This document shows, in pieces, positions 43,521-51,880 of a stretch of DNA of 64,000 nucleotides (its first letter is position 1; each line of letters starts with the position of its first letter). The translations under genes were made by a program, and so were the position numbers. This stretch comes from JBBEAM01 sp942491105 (GTDB taxonomy: Bacteria; Pseudomonadota; Alphaproteobacteria; Kiloniellales; DSM-21159). Under the pieces are notes generated by a model. It did not search any database. It worked only from the letters and a program-made list of their open reading frames with translations, and was not told the DNA's origin. The stretch spans positions 62,001-126,000 of the forward strand of contig CALNZX010000012.1 in the NCBI GenBank assembly GCA_942491105.1, written 5' to 3'.

Positions 43521-44108
43521 ATGAGGCGGAACATGCTGCGAGTGGCAGTCATTGCGCTCGGCCTAACCCCCACCGCCGCGCTCGCGCATGTCGGCGTCGG
43601 GCAGGCGAGTGGCATGATGCATGGCTTCATGCATCCACTGGGAGGCGTGGACCACTTGCTCGCCATGATCCTGGTCGGCGTTTTCGCTTACCAGCTTGGG
43701 CGCAAGGCGCTGGTGCTGCTGCCGCTGTCCTTCGTCGCGCTCATGGCGCTCGGCGGATTGGCCGGCATTGCCGGCATGCCGCTGCCCTTCGTTGAGATCG
43801 GCATCGCCTTGTCGGTCGTCGTGCTCGGCCTCGCGGTGGCTTTCGGCGTCAATGCGCCTGTGGCCCTCGCCGTAGCTCTCGTGGGAGCGTTTGCGGTCTT
43901 CCACGGTCACGCTCATGGCGCCGAGATGCCCTTGGGCGTTTCGGGAGCCGCCTACGGCCTGGGCTTCGTGCTGGCCACCGCCCTGCTTCACGTCGTCGGG
44001 ATTGGCCTCGGCGTTCTGGTCGGCACGCTGGGCGACAGCTATGGCAAGAGCTTCTACCGCGTGGCGGGTGGCGCGGCCGCAGCCGTCGGTTTGGTCCTGC
44101 TGGTCTAA
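43521..44108 (+). CDS. HupE/UreJ-family nickel permease
   Basis: A 195-residue protein from ATG at 43521 (GAGGGAGG upstream); the open frame upstream is non-coding. A signal-like first segment (TPTAALAHVG) is followed by the family motif HPLGGVDHLLAMILVGVFAYQLG and FHGHAHGAEMP, the His-containing metal path, with about six transmembrane segments. It probably supplies Ni2+ for both urease and guanidine hydrolase. It is divergent from the operon and ends in a clear terminator. Confidence 0.9.
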   Translation: MRRNMLRVAVIALGLTPTAALAHVGVGQASGMMHGFMHPLGGVDHLLAMILVGVFAYQLGRKALVLLPLSFVALMALGGLAGIAGMPLPFVEIGIALSVVVLGLAVAFGVNAPVALAVALVGAFAVFHGHAHGAEMPLGVSGAAYGLGFVLATALLHVVGIGLGVLVGTLGDSYGKSFYRVAGGAAAAVGLVLLV

Positions 44109-44142
44109 TCCGCGACACAAGCTTCACTGTTTTTGCGAAAGT

Positions 44143-44175
44143 GGCGCCCCTTCGGGCGCCGCTTTTGTTTTGGTC
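44143..44175 (+). terminator. Rho-independent terminator of the nickel permease gene
   Basis: GGCGCCC-cttc-GGGCGCC followed by GCTTTTGTTTT. Confidence 0.88.
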
Positions 44176-44220
44176 GCGCTTCGGCCGTGCTGCCATATCA
44201 GGTGTTGTTCGTGCCGCGCT

Positions 44221-44985
44221 TTAGCGCCGCTCGGGCTTCCGCAAGAGATAGGTGTCCATGATCCAGCCTTTTCTCGCGCGCGCTTCCTGCCTCACGCGTT
44301 CGATCTCTTCGAGAACGTCCCCCAATCTGCCCGAGACGAGGATCTCGTCCTCGGTTCCGACATAGGCGCCCCAGTAGATCTCGACGTCTTCGTCCACGGT
44401 CTTGAACGCCATTTGACCGTCGAGCATGACGACCACGCTGTCGGCATTGTCCGGGAAGCCCTCGGCGAGTTTGCGCCCGGTCGTGAGCATAATGGACCCG
44501 CCGATGCGGTTGAGAGGAATCTTGTGCGCCGCGGCCAGCGCTTGGACACTGCTGATACCGGGAACGACCTCGTAGTCGAGATCGAGACGTCCCTTGCAGC
44601 GAATTTTCTCCAAGATGCGAAGGATGCTGTCATAGAGGCTTGGATCACCCCAAGCGAGGAAGGCGCCGCACTCCTCCTCGCCGAGCTCCCCGACGATCAG
44701 TTGCTCGTAGACGCCCTCGACCGCGTCGTGCCAGTCCGCGACGCCGCTGCGATAACTCTCGTTGGAACTGTCGCGGACCGGGTTGTCGAAGCCGACGATC
44801 CGGTAGGCCGTGCCCTCGACGAAGCGCTCGATGATCTGGCGCCGCAACGCCGCCAGGTCGCTCTTCTCGGCGCCCTTGCTGGGAACGAAGAACACGGTGG
44901 CTCTATTGAGCGCGTTCACGGCCTGGACCGTGATATGTTCCGGGTTGCCCGCCCCGATCCCGACGATGAGAACCTTTCGCTTCAT
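44221..44985 (-). CDS. cobF: Precorrin-6A synthase (deacetylating)
   Basis: A 254-residue SAM-dependent methyltransferase of the tetrapyrrole methylase fold. VLIVGIGAGNPEHITVQAVNALNRATVFF at the start, AFLAWGDPSLYDSILRILE in the middle (the G-D-P-x-x-Y loop) and EVVPGISSVQALAAAHKIPLN mark the CobF subfamily, which methylates C-1 and removes the acetyl group in aerobic cobalamin synthesis. It is isolated from other cob genes in this window. ATG at 44983-44985 gives the standard N-terminus; ATG at 45012 would add nine residues. Confidence 0.85.
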   Translation of the reverse strand: MKRKVLIVGIGAGNPEHITVQAVNALNRATVFFVPSKGAEKSDLAALRRQIIERFVEGTAYRIVGFDNPVRDSSNESYRSGVADWHDAVEGVYEQLIVGELGEEECGAFLAWGDPSLYDSILRILEKIRCKGRLDLDYEVVPGISSVQALAAAHKIPLNRIGGSIMLTTGRKLAEGFPDNADSVVVMLDGQMAFKTVDEDVEIYWGAYVGTEDEILVSGRLGDVLEEIERVRQEARARKGWIMDTYLLRKPERR

Positions 44986-45150
44986 GGGAGACGTGATTCC
45001 ATCTTCGGGCATCCAGGGGAAGGGTTTTCCACTTGGGGAGAGCCGGCGCCAAGCTCAGGCCGGGCGCATTCGGAAATCCAACCCCTGCCTTGATGATTCC
45101 CTGTTTATCGTTATACGTCCTTCCAGCAACGGGAGCGACGGTCAGAGGCA

Positions 45151-45612
45151 ATGGATATGGAAACCACGTTGGATCTCACCTCGGCCACGGACGATGAGGC
45201 CCTTGCGCGCATTGTCCGGCATCTGAAGGCGGATAGCGGCACCATCCATCTTATTGGCTCCGACGGCATGCTGCACCTGACCGCCGCCACGCCCGGCTTT
45301 CCCGAAGCCGTGCTCAAGACCATCTCCGTGATCCCAGTCGGCAAGGGCATGGCGGGACTTGCGGTGGAACGGGGCGAGCCGGTGGATGCTTGCAACATCC
45401 AGACGGATACGAGCGGCGATGTCCGTCCCGGCGCGCTTGCCACCGGCCTGGCGGGAGCCATCGTCGTGCCGGTTTTCAGAGGCGAGGACATCATCGGATC
45501 TCTCGGCGTCGCCAATCGCGGCGAACGCACCTTCACCAAGGAAGAAATCGAGACGCTACTCTCCGCAGGCCGGAGCGTTGCGGCCCAGCACCCCGAAGCG
45601 CCGGCGGCGTGA
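45151..45612 (+). CDS. Stand-alone GAF-domain protein
   Basis: A 153-residue protein that is essentially one GAF domain (HLKADSGTIHLIGSDGMLHLTAATPG, IPVGKGMAGLAVERGEPVDACNIQTD, GAIVVPVFRGEDIIGSLGVANRGERTFTKEEIETLLSAGRSVA). No output domain. It may sense a small ligand or redox state. It lies 13 nt upstream of the VTT-domain gene, with which it is probably co-transcribed. Confidence 0.8.
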   Translation: MDMETTLDLTSATDDEALARIVRHLKADSGTIHLIGSDGMLHLTAATPGFPEAVLKTISVIPVGKGMAGLAVERGEPVDACNIQTDTSGDVRPGALATGLAGAIVVPVFRGEDIIGSLGVANRGERTFTKEEIETLLSAGRSVAAQHPEAPAA

Positions 45613-45625
45613 TAGGCTGAGGATC

Positions 45626-46324
45626 ATGTCCTCAGCCGCCGACACCAAAGATCAGAGCGCGCGGCGCCGCTGGCGCTATATAAAGTATGGGCTGTTCCTG
45701 CTGACGCTGATCGCGATCGTCGTCATCCCGTTCATCTTTTTCGGTTCCTCGCTCGAGACCTGGACCTTTGGCTTCATCACGCCGGAACGATCCGCTCCGG
45801 TGATCGCCCTCGCTGGCATTCTGTTACTGGTCGTCGATGTGGTGCTGCCGATCCCCTCGACCTTCGTCGCCTCGGGCCTCGGCGCGATGCTGGGCGCACC
45901 GCTCGGTATTCTTTCGGCGGCGATCGGACTCACCATCGGGTGCGCCGTGGGATTTGGCCTCGGCCGCTATCTCGGGCAGGACCTCGCCGAGCGGGAGCTC
46001 GGGCTGGCGGACTACAACTATCTCTCGAAGCTGCTCAAGAGATACGGCCTGCCGGTCCTGGCCGTATGCCGGCCCGTCCCGGTGCTTGCCGAGGCGAGCG
46101 TTATCGCGGCCGGCATCATGGGCATGCGTGCGGACCGCGTGCTGCTCGTGACGGGTCTCGCCAATCTCGGCTTCGCCGGCGTCTATGCCGGGCTTGGCGC
46201 GTCGGCGGAAGGCGCAAGCGGCTTCCTCTTGGCCTTCGCCGCCTCGTTGGCAATTCCGGGCGTGGCTCTGCTGATCGCGAAGGCCGCGCGCAGGTCTCAT
46301 GCCGATGAACAGGAGTCGCTCTAA
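45626..46324 (+). CDS. VTT-domain (DedA/TVP38-like) membrane protein
   Basis: A 232-residue protein from ATG at 45626. Several transmembrane segments and two re-entrant-like stretches: LPIPSTFVASGLGAMLGAPLGILSAAIGLTIGCAVGFGLGRYLGQDL and a Pro-Val-Pro turn in AVCRPVPVLAEASVIAAGIMGM, typical of the VTT (SNARE-associated/DedA) superfamily, proposed lipid or small-solute transporters. It converges with idi. Confidence 0.82.
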   Translation: MSSAADTKDQSARRRWRYIKYGLFLLTLIAIVVIPFIFFGSSLETWTFGFITPERSAPVIALAGILLLVVDVVLPIPSTFVASGLGAMLGAPLGILSAAIGLTIGCAVGFGLGRYLGQDLAERELGLADYNYLSKLLKRYGLPVLAVCRPVPVLAEASVIAAGIMGMRADRVLLVTGLANLGFAGVYAGLGASAEGASGFLLAFAASLAIPGVALLIAKAARRSHADEQESL

Positions 46325-46379
46325 GCTCTGGCGCGCAGGTGCCGGTCGAGGACGCCATCCACGGCATCCTCACGGAGAT

Positions 46380-46940
46380 CTATCCTTGCGATTGATCTCG
46401 CGGCGGAACCACCGGCCCCTTGAGCGCGACCGGCCATTGGGCCGCCATATATTCCCGAAACCAGGCGCTGAAGCGGTGCGGCATGGCTGCGATGTCGGCC
46501 CGCACGTCGTCCGGCCTGGACCATTCGTAGCCGTCCGCCTCCTCCGGATCGGGCGCGACGGCGCCGTCATGAACGCCGCGGAACACATGCACCAGTTCGT
46601 GCTCGATCATGCCGTGGTCGAGCTCTGCGCGATAGCGGATGGTGCCGAGGCCTTCGAGGGCGCAGACGAATCCCATCTCCTCCTCAAGCCTGCGCCGGGC
46701 CGCCGCCGCGATGTCCTCGCCCGGCCGCGGATGGCCGCAACAGGCATTGGTCCATAGCCCGCCGGAGTGGTATTTGCGGACGTTCCGCTTCTGAAGCAGG
46801 AGATCGCCCCCGCTGTTCCAGACGATCACCGAAAAGGCGCGATGCAGCGCGCCTTGACGGTGGGTCTCGATCTTCTCGCCCGTGCCGATCACGCGATCCT
46901 GGTCGTCGACAAGAACCATCTGGTTGTTCGCGTCTTGCAT
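46380..46940 (-). CDS. idi: Isopentenyl-diphosphate delta-isomerase, type I
   Basis: A 186-residue Nudix-fold isomerase that interconverts IPP and DMAPP. ATG at 46938-46940 gives QMVLVDDQDRVIGTGEKIETHRQGALHRAFSV; TNACCGHPRPGE holds the catalytic Cys and metal-binding His; RRLEEEMGF is the Nudix-like helix; ELDHGMIEHELVHVF supplies the second catalytic Glu. It begins 10 nt after the eboF stop on the same strand, so it is probably the last gene of that operon and could feed the EboC prenyltransferase. Confidence 0.92.
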   Translation of the reverse strand: MQDANNQMVLVDDQDRVIGTGEKIETHRQGALHRAFSVIVWNSGGDLLLQKRNVRKYHSGGLWTNACCGHPRPGEDIAAAARRRLEEEMGFVCALEGLGTIRYRAELDHGMIEHELVHVFRGVHDGAVAPDPEEADGYEWSRPDDVRADIAAMPHRFSAWFREYMAAQWPVALKGPVVPPRDQSQG

Positions 46941-46950
46941 GTGCCCCCCC

Positions 46951-48333
46951 CTAGCGACCCGCTTCAAAGAGGTGATCCAGCAGTAGACCCTTGATGCCGG
47001 TGGCGTGGATGCTTTCCGCCGGCAGGAGGTGAGGCTCCGACGAGATCACCAAGGGGCCGTGATCCGCCGCATTGTCGATGCGCCCATGGGAGCCTTTGAC
47101 CAAGGTCGCGTCCAAGGGAATGACGTCCATCAGCGTCCTGAAGCCGAGCGCCTTTTTGAGGAGGCGCCAGCCGATAGCGAGCTTCGGGAACGCGATCGCA
47201 GGATCGAGGAAGAGCTCGGCGGGGTCGTAGCCGGGCTTGCGGTGGATCTCGACCGTGCGCGCAAAGTCCGGCGCGTGCGTCTCGTCGAGCCAGTAATAAT
47301 AGGTGAACCAGGAGTCCGGCTTGGCGAGCGCCACCAGCTCCCCCGCACGCGGATGATCCAATCCGGCCTCGCGCTTGCCGTCCGCATCGAGCACCTGGTC
47401 CACGCCATCCAGCCCTTCGAGCAGTCCCCTGACCTTCAAGATGTCGGCGGGGTCGTCGACATAGACATGCGCAAGCTGATGGTCGGCGACCGCAAAAGCG
47501 CGCGACTGCGGAATGTCGAGGAGCTCGCCGCCCTGTTCAATACGGACGGCAAGCAAGCCCGCCGCGCGCAGCACCCGGTTGATGTGCACCGGACGGCTCA
47601 CGGGGACGATCCCGTATTCCGACAGCACGACGACACGCCGGCCGCGCGCTCGGGCATCATCGATCAGCTCGCCGGCGACCCGGTCGATCTCGACAAGGTC
47701 CGCGGTGACAGCGGGATGATCGGGTCCGTGCCGCTGGAGGACGTAGTCCAGATGAGGCAAGTAGACCAGCGTGAGCGTCGGATCGCGCGTGTGCATGACG
47801 TGGCGCGCGGCATCGGCAATCCACTGACTCGATTGAATCGTCGTCGCCGGGCCCCAGAAGCGAAAGAGCGGAAACGGCCCGAGCTGCGCCGTAAGCTCGT
47901 CGCGCAGTGCCGAAGGGACCGAATAGCAATCCGGCAACTTGCGGCCGTCGGCCTTATAGATCGGCCGGGGCGTGACGGTGAAATCCGCGTCCGACGCCAT
48001 AGCGTACCACCAGAACAGGTTGGCGCAGGTGAACGTTGGATCGCGCTTCTTCGCCGCGTCCCAAAGGCGCTCACCGGAAAGGAGACGGTTCGATTGGCGC
48101 CAGAACCAAACCTCCATCAGATCGCGAAACAACCAACCATTGCCGACCGCGCCGTGATCGCGCGGCAGGAGGCCGGTGAGAAAAGTGGCCTGCACGGTGC
48201 AGGTCACGGCGGGGGCAACGGTTTGCAGAGACCGCATACCGCCGGCCTGGACGAGACGCTGGAGATTAGGGGTATGCGGCCCGATCAGATCGGGCGTGAG
48301 CCCCACCACATTGAGGACGATCAGCGGATGCAT
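46951..48333 (-). CDS. eboF: EboF-like alkaline phosphatase-superfamily phosphodiesterase/pyrophosphatase
   Basis: A 460-residue protein from ATG at 48331-48333 (AAGGAC upstream). It opens PLIVLNVVGLTPDLIGPHTPNLQRLVQAGGM, continues with the nucleophile region APAVTCTVQATFLTGLLPRDHGAVGNGW (Thr nucleophile), and has YLPHLDYVLQRHGPD and VVLSEYGIVPVSRPVHINRVL (metal ligands), the pattern of type I phosphodiesterase/nucleotide pyrophosphatases. Together with the five ebo genes on the other strand it completes the EboA-F set. It lies 20 nt after a cytochrome gene. Confidence 0.82.
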   Translation of the reverse strand: MHPLIVLNVVGLTPDLIGPHTPNLQRLVQAGGMRSLQTVAPAVTCTVQATFLTGLLPRDHGAVGNGWLFRDLMEVWFWRQSNRLLSGERLWDAAKKRDPTFTCANLFWWYAMASDADFTVTPRPIYKADGRKLPDCYSVPSALRDELTAQLGPFPLFRFWGPATTIQSSQWIADAARHVMHTRDPTLTLVYLPHLDYVLQRHGPDHPAVTADLVEIDRVAGELIDDARARGRRVVVLSEYGIVPVSRPVHINRVLRAAGLLAVRIEQGGELLDIPQSRAFAVADHQLAHVYVDDPADILKVRGLLEGLDGVDQVLDADGKREAGLDHPRAGELVALAKPDSWFTYYYWLDETHAPDFARTVEIHRKPGYDPAELFLDPAIAFPKLAIGWRLLKKALGFRTLMDVIPLDATLVKGSHGRIDNAADHGPLVISSEPHLLPAESIHATGIKGLLLDHLFEAGR

Positions 48334-48353
48334 GCACCGAGTCCTTCGCCGCC

Positions 48354-48821
48354 CTACTGCTTCTCCAAAGAGCGGATATAGGCGATGACGTGGAGGATCT
48401 GGTCCTGCGTCAGGCGTCCCTTGTAGGCGCGCATGGCGCCGGTCGCGCCACCATAAATCACCTCGAACATCCCCACATCGGAGGTCACGCGAGGATAGGC
48501 ATAGTTGTCGTCGACAAGGCTGGGGCACATGCGGCCCTCGCCCACCTTCCCGTGGCAGACCTGGCAATTCTCGTCGAACAGCTTCTTGCCTTGGGCAAGC
48601 GCGGCATCGTCGCCGTCATAGGGATTGCTGCCCGTCTCGTGAAACGCCTTGACAGCCTCGGTGAGCGTCTCGCCGTCCGCGGGCGCCACGTCGAGCGGAG
48701 AATCGTCAAGCGCGTTCTTGAACTCGATCGCGGCCAGTGACGGCGCGAAACTCAAGAACATGACGCCTGTAGCAAGGAGAAAGAGGGTACGAACGCGCGC
48801 AGAGCGGAGCTGGTTGAGCAT
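48354..48821 (-). CDS. Periplasmic cytochrome c, cytochrome cL (MxaG/XoxG)-like
   Basis: A 155-residue exported protein (signal peptide ends near SLAA). The sequence IEFKNALDDSPLDVAPADGETLTEAVKAFHETGSNPYDGD precedes the haem-binding CQVCH, then DDNYAYPRVTSDVGMFEVIYGGATGAMRAYKGRLTQDQILHVIAYIRSL. This order (PLD, ETxAVKxFxxTGxNPY, CHG, YP..D.G.FE.IYGGA.GAM) is that of cytochrome cL, the electron acceptor of methanol dehydrogenases. Here it is next to a soluble quinoprotein sugar dehydrogenase-like gene, so it probably accepts electrons from that enzyme. Confidence 0.82.
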   Translation of the reverse strand: MLNQLRSARVRTLFLLATGVMFLSFAPSLAAIEFKNALDDSPLDVAPADGETLTEAVKAFHETGSNPYDGDDAALAQGKKLFDENCQVCHGKVGEGRMCPSLVDDNYAYPRVTSDVGMFEVIYGGATGAMRAYKGRLTQDQILHVIAYIRSLEKQ

Positions 48822-48861
48822 GACGGAGGTGCGAACCTTATTTTCTTCTGGATAGAAATGA

Positions 48862-48893
48862 GGAGGCTCCTCCCTGTCCGGGGAAGAGCCTCC
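48862..48893 (-). terminator. Hairpin between the quinoprotein and cytochrome genes
   Basis: GGAGGCTC pairs perfectly with GAGCCTCC across a 16-nt loop, 27 nt after the dehydrogenase stop. Without a T-run it may attenuate rather than end transcription. Confidence 0.4.
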
Positions 48894-48919
48894 ACTGGAT
48901 CGAGACTATCGACTTCTCG

Positions 48920-50341
48920 TCAGTTCTTGGTCTTGGCGACCTCGGCGCCGTCCGGCACCTCGTCCGCTGCTACGATCCGCCACAAAGCGCCCGGCGGATT
49001 CTGCGTCGCACCCTGATCTTCCGTGTAGAAGCAGTTGCAGTTCACGGCAAGCACGGTCCCATCCTCATCGAGACCACCGCCGGTGAACATCAGCGAGGTC
49101 TGCGCCAGCACCTCCATCTGCCACTTCTTTCCGTCCCAAGCCGTAGCGAACACACGGCCCGAGCACCAATCGCCAGCGAGGAACACGCCATCCATGCCGC
49201 CATAGTTGGCGACACCGAGCGCGATCACCGCGCAGCCCCAGCCCTCGTTCAGCTTCTCGGCGCCCGGATAGGGCTCCTGATGCGGATACTCGGAGACCGG
49301 GAGCGTGCCGACGATCGGGCAGGTGTCATCCGGCCCGGTGGAAGGATGGCACTGGGTGCCCATGTTGAACTTCCAACCGTAGTTGTAGCCGCCATTGCTG
49401 CCCTTGGGCGCCCAGTCGATCTCTTCGTAGTGGTTCTGACCGACATCGGCGATGAAGAGCTGCCCGCTCTTGGGATCGAACTCGAAGGAGTACGGGTTGC
49501 GAAGACCATAGGCCCAAATCTCCGGCCGTGCGCCGATCGCAAGCTTGGAGAAGCCCTGTTCGGTGATGCCGAACAGCGCCATCATGCGCGGGTCGTTCGC
49601 CCGATAGAACGGGTTGGTCTTGGGAATTGCATACGGCACGTCGTCGGCTGTATCGACGTCGATGCGCAGCATCTTGCCCCACAATTCTTGAAGGTCCTGA
49701 CCGGCGTTCAGCGGATCGCCTTCCCAGCCGGCGTCGCCCTTGCCGATATAAAGGTAGCCGTCGGGCCCGAAGTGGATGCCGCCGCCATAGTGATTGTAGT
49801 ACGGCTGCGGGATATTCATGATGACCTTGACGGTCTCGTTGGCGCGATCGACGGAAACCACGTCTGGGCTGCTCTTGTCGACCGTGTAGCGCGCGACGAT
49901 GTGCGCACCGTTAAACGGAAGCGACGAGTAGCTGACGTAGAAGTACCCGTTGTCCTTGAACTTCGGATGGAAGGCGACCGACCACAGGCCTTGCTCGACG
50001 AAGCCTGTCTGCACTTCGCTGCCCAGCGGCGTGTTCTTTGTCAGGTCGAGGAACGGCTCGTCGTTGATCTTACCGTCTTGGCTCACGATCTTGATCTTGC
50101 CGACACGCTCGACGACGAAGATGCGCCCGGTTCCGTCGTTCGCGGAGACGGCGCTCGTGGGATCGTTGAAGCCATCGGCGATTTTCACCAGGGCAATCTT
50201 CGGATCGCCTGGAATCTTACCTCCAGGCCGCGCGACCTGGTCTGGTTCCGTGGGATTTTCTTGGGCAAATGTACCCGCCGGAAATGCGAGCGCCGAACCA
50301 ACGGCGATCGCGCACGCGGTAACTAACAACCGCATTCTCAT
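48920..50341 (-). CDS. Periplasmic PQQ-dependent sugar dehydrogenase-like protein (soluble GDH fold)
   Basis: A 473-residue exported protein from ATG at 50339-50341 (GGGAGG upstream), with a signal peptide ending near TFA|QE. It is a six-bladed propeller of the glucose/sorbosone dehydrogenase family: FNDPTSAVSANDGTGRIFVVERVGKI, GLWSVAFHPKFKDNGYFYVSYS, HYGGGIHFGPDGYLYIGKGDAG, QDLQELWGKMLRIDVD, GARPEIWAYGLRNPYSFEFDPKSGQLFIADVGQNHYEEID. The conserved His of the HFGPDG blade and the Arg of WAYGLRNP match PQQ-site residues. The C-terminal part holds several Cys. The substrate is uncertain: a sugar or another alcohol. Confidence 0.83.
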   Translation of the reverse strand: MRMRLLVTACAIAVGSALAFPAGTFAQENPTEPDQVARPGGKIPGDPKIALVKIADGFNDPTSAVSANDGTGRIFVVERVGKIKIVSQDGKINDEPFLDLTKNTPLGSEVQTGFVEQGLWSVAFHPKFKDNGYFYVSYSSLPFNGAHIVARYTVDKSSPDVVSVDRANETVKVIMNIPQPYYNHYGGGIHFGPDGYLYIGKGDAGWEGDPLNAGQDLQELWGKMLRIDVDTADDVPYAIPKTNPFYRANDPRMMALFGITEQGFSKLAIGARPEIWAYGLRNPYSFEFDPKSGQLFIADVGQNHYEEIDWAPKGSNGGYNYGWKFNMGTQCHPSTGPDDTCPIVGTLPVSEYPHQEPYPGAEKLNEGWGCAVIALGVANYGGMDGVFLAGDWCSGRVFATAWDGKKWQMEVLAQTSLMFTGGGLDEDGTVLAVNCNCFYTEDQGATQNPPGALWRIVAADEVPDGAEVAKTKN

Positions 50342-50665
50342 TACAAATCCTCCCTTTCTGGATTTGTGATCGTTGACGATCACTTTCGCACCTGGGTCGG
50401 GGTTCATCCCTGCACCCAAGCAGCACAAGCCGCGTGCCCCTCAGCACGACGTCTCGATCCGTCACGCTATTCGACGCGCGGAGTGTTTGCGGAGCACATC
50501 TGCATGTGAAGTGTTGCAAGCCAGGGGGAACTCTTGCCGCGCGAAGAGGGCAAAGCAAGCAACGCCTAAGCGACCGATCCACGTTGACCCGGCAGGGACA
50601 AACCGCGCACAGTTACGTCACAAAAAGAGAGTGCAAATGACGCTCTCATTTGGGGAGGACGATCT
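50342..50665. promoter_or_regulatory. Divergent control region of the two ebo arms
   Basis: About 320 bp between the minus-strand quinoprotein-cytochrome-eboF-idi series and the plus-strand eboDECAB series. No gene and no clear known operator. Shared control of both arms is likely but unproven. Confidence 0.45.
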
Positions 50666-51880
50666 GTGACGAGCGTTATGTTTGACGCGCTGGAACGCGT
50701 CGACGCCTCTGGTGAAGGGCGGGTGTTATTCCAGCGGTTCAATATTGCCTACGAATATCCCGTCTATTTCACGCGCGATCTGTTTTCTGGCGGCGGAAGC
50801 GCGTTGCCCGAGGTCATCGCGATGCTCGGCAACGACGTAAAGCCCAAGCTCGCCATGTTCGTCGACGATGGGGTCGTGCGCGAGATGCCGGATTTGATCC
50901 GGCGCATCGATAGTTTTTCGGAAGCGCATCGTGACGTCTTCGAACTCGTTGCTCCGGCATTTGTCGTGCCGGGCGGCGAGCGCGCCAAGAATATTCCGGC
51001 CCTCGTTGCCGAACTGCAAAGCCGACTGGTTGAGCTTGAACTCGACCGGCATTCCTATGTTGTCGGCGTTGGCGGCGGCGCGCTGCTCGATCTCATCGGC
51101 TACGTCGCCGCGACGACCCATCGGGGCATTCGTCATATTAGGGTGCCAACGACGGTTTTGGCGCAGAACGACTCTGGCGTCGGCGTGAAGAACGGCGTCA
51201 ATGCGTTCGGCGTCAAGAACCTGCTCGGCACGTTCGCCCCGCCGGCGGCCGTGATCAACGATTCCGCCTTCATCGACGTCCTGCCGGGACGCGACAAGCG
51301 CGCCGGCATGGCCGAGGCCGTGAAGGTTGCGCTCATCCGCGATGCGGCCTTTTTCGAATGGCTCGAGACCAAGGCGGAAGCGCTGGCCATTTTCGCCTCG
51401 GAGCCCCTTGACCGGCTCATTCGTCATTGCGCCATCCTGCATATGCGGCAGATCGCTCACGGCGGCGATCCCTTCGAGCGCGGCAGTGTGCGGCCGCTCG
51501 ATTTCGGACACTGGGCTGCGCATAAGCTCGAGGTACTGTCGAACTACGGCCTCAGGCACGGCGAAGCCGTGGCGATCGGGCTCGCCCTTGACGCGCGCTA
51601 CTCGGTTCTCGCCGGCCACTTGGCGGAGGGCCAAGACCGGCGGGTCAAAGCGCTGCTCGAGCGGCTCGGGTTCGAGCTATGGCACCCGGCCTGCGATGCG
51701 CGCGCGGAAGACGGGCGCCTGCAGCTGCTCGCGGGACTTGAAGAGTTCCGTGCGCATCTCGGCGGCGAACTGACGGTCACGCTGCTCGAGGATATCGGCA
51801 CTGGGATCGAAATCCACACCATGGATGACGCTCTCATCGCCGAGGCGCTGGCATGGCTCAGGCCCGGGCGGGGCAGCTGA
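50666..51880 (+). CDS. eboD: EboD-like 3-dehydroquinate synthase homologue
   Basis: A 404-residue protein from GTG at 50666 (GGGGAGG 8 nt upstream). AroB-fold features: VPGGERAKNI, YVVGVGGGALLDLIGYVAATTHRGIRHIRVPTTVLAQNDSGVGVKNGVNAFGVKNLLGTFAPPAAVIND (NAD-binding and Lys/Asn region), GMAEAVKVALIRDAAFF and DFGHWAAHKLE with LRHGEAVAIGLALDA (zinc ligands). A sugar-phosphate cyclase reaction is expected. Position at the head of eboE, C, A and B shows it belongs to the ebo cluster rather than the shikimate pathway. Confidence 0.85.
   Translation: MTSVMFDALERVDASGEGRVLFQRFNIAYEYPVYFTRDLFSGGGSALPEVIAMLGNDVKPKLAMFVDDGVVREMPDLIRRIDSFSEAHRDVFELVAPAFVVPGGERAKNIPALVAELQSRLVELELDRHSYVVGVGGGALLDLIGYVAATTHRGIRHIRVPTTVLAQNDSGVGVKNGVNAFGVKNLLGTFAPPAAVINDSAFIDVLPGRDKRAGMAEAVKVALIRDAAFFEWLETKAEALAIFASEPLDRLIRHCAILHMRQIAHGGDPFERGSVRPLDFGHWAAHKLEVLSNYGLRHGEAVAIGLALDARYSVLAGHLAEGQDRRVKALLERLGFELWHPACDARAEDGRLQLLAGLEEFRAHLGGELTVTLLEDIGTGIEIHTMDDALIAEALAWLRPGRGS

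Noticed and set aside
50666..51880. Housekeeping 3-dehydroquinate synthase (AroB)
   Set aside because: It is coupled to eboE, C, A and B with no shikimate gene nearby, so the ebo paralogue is the better call.
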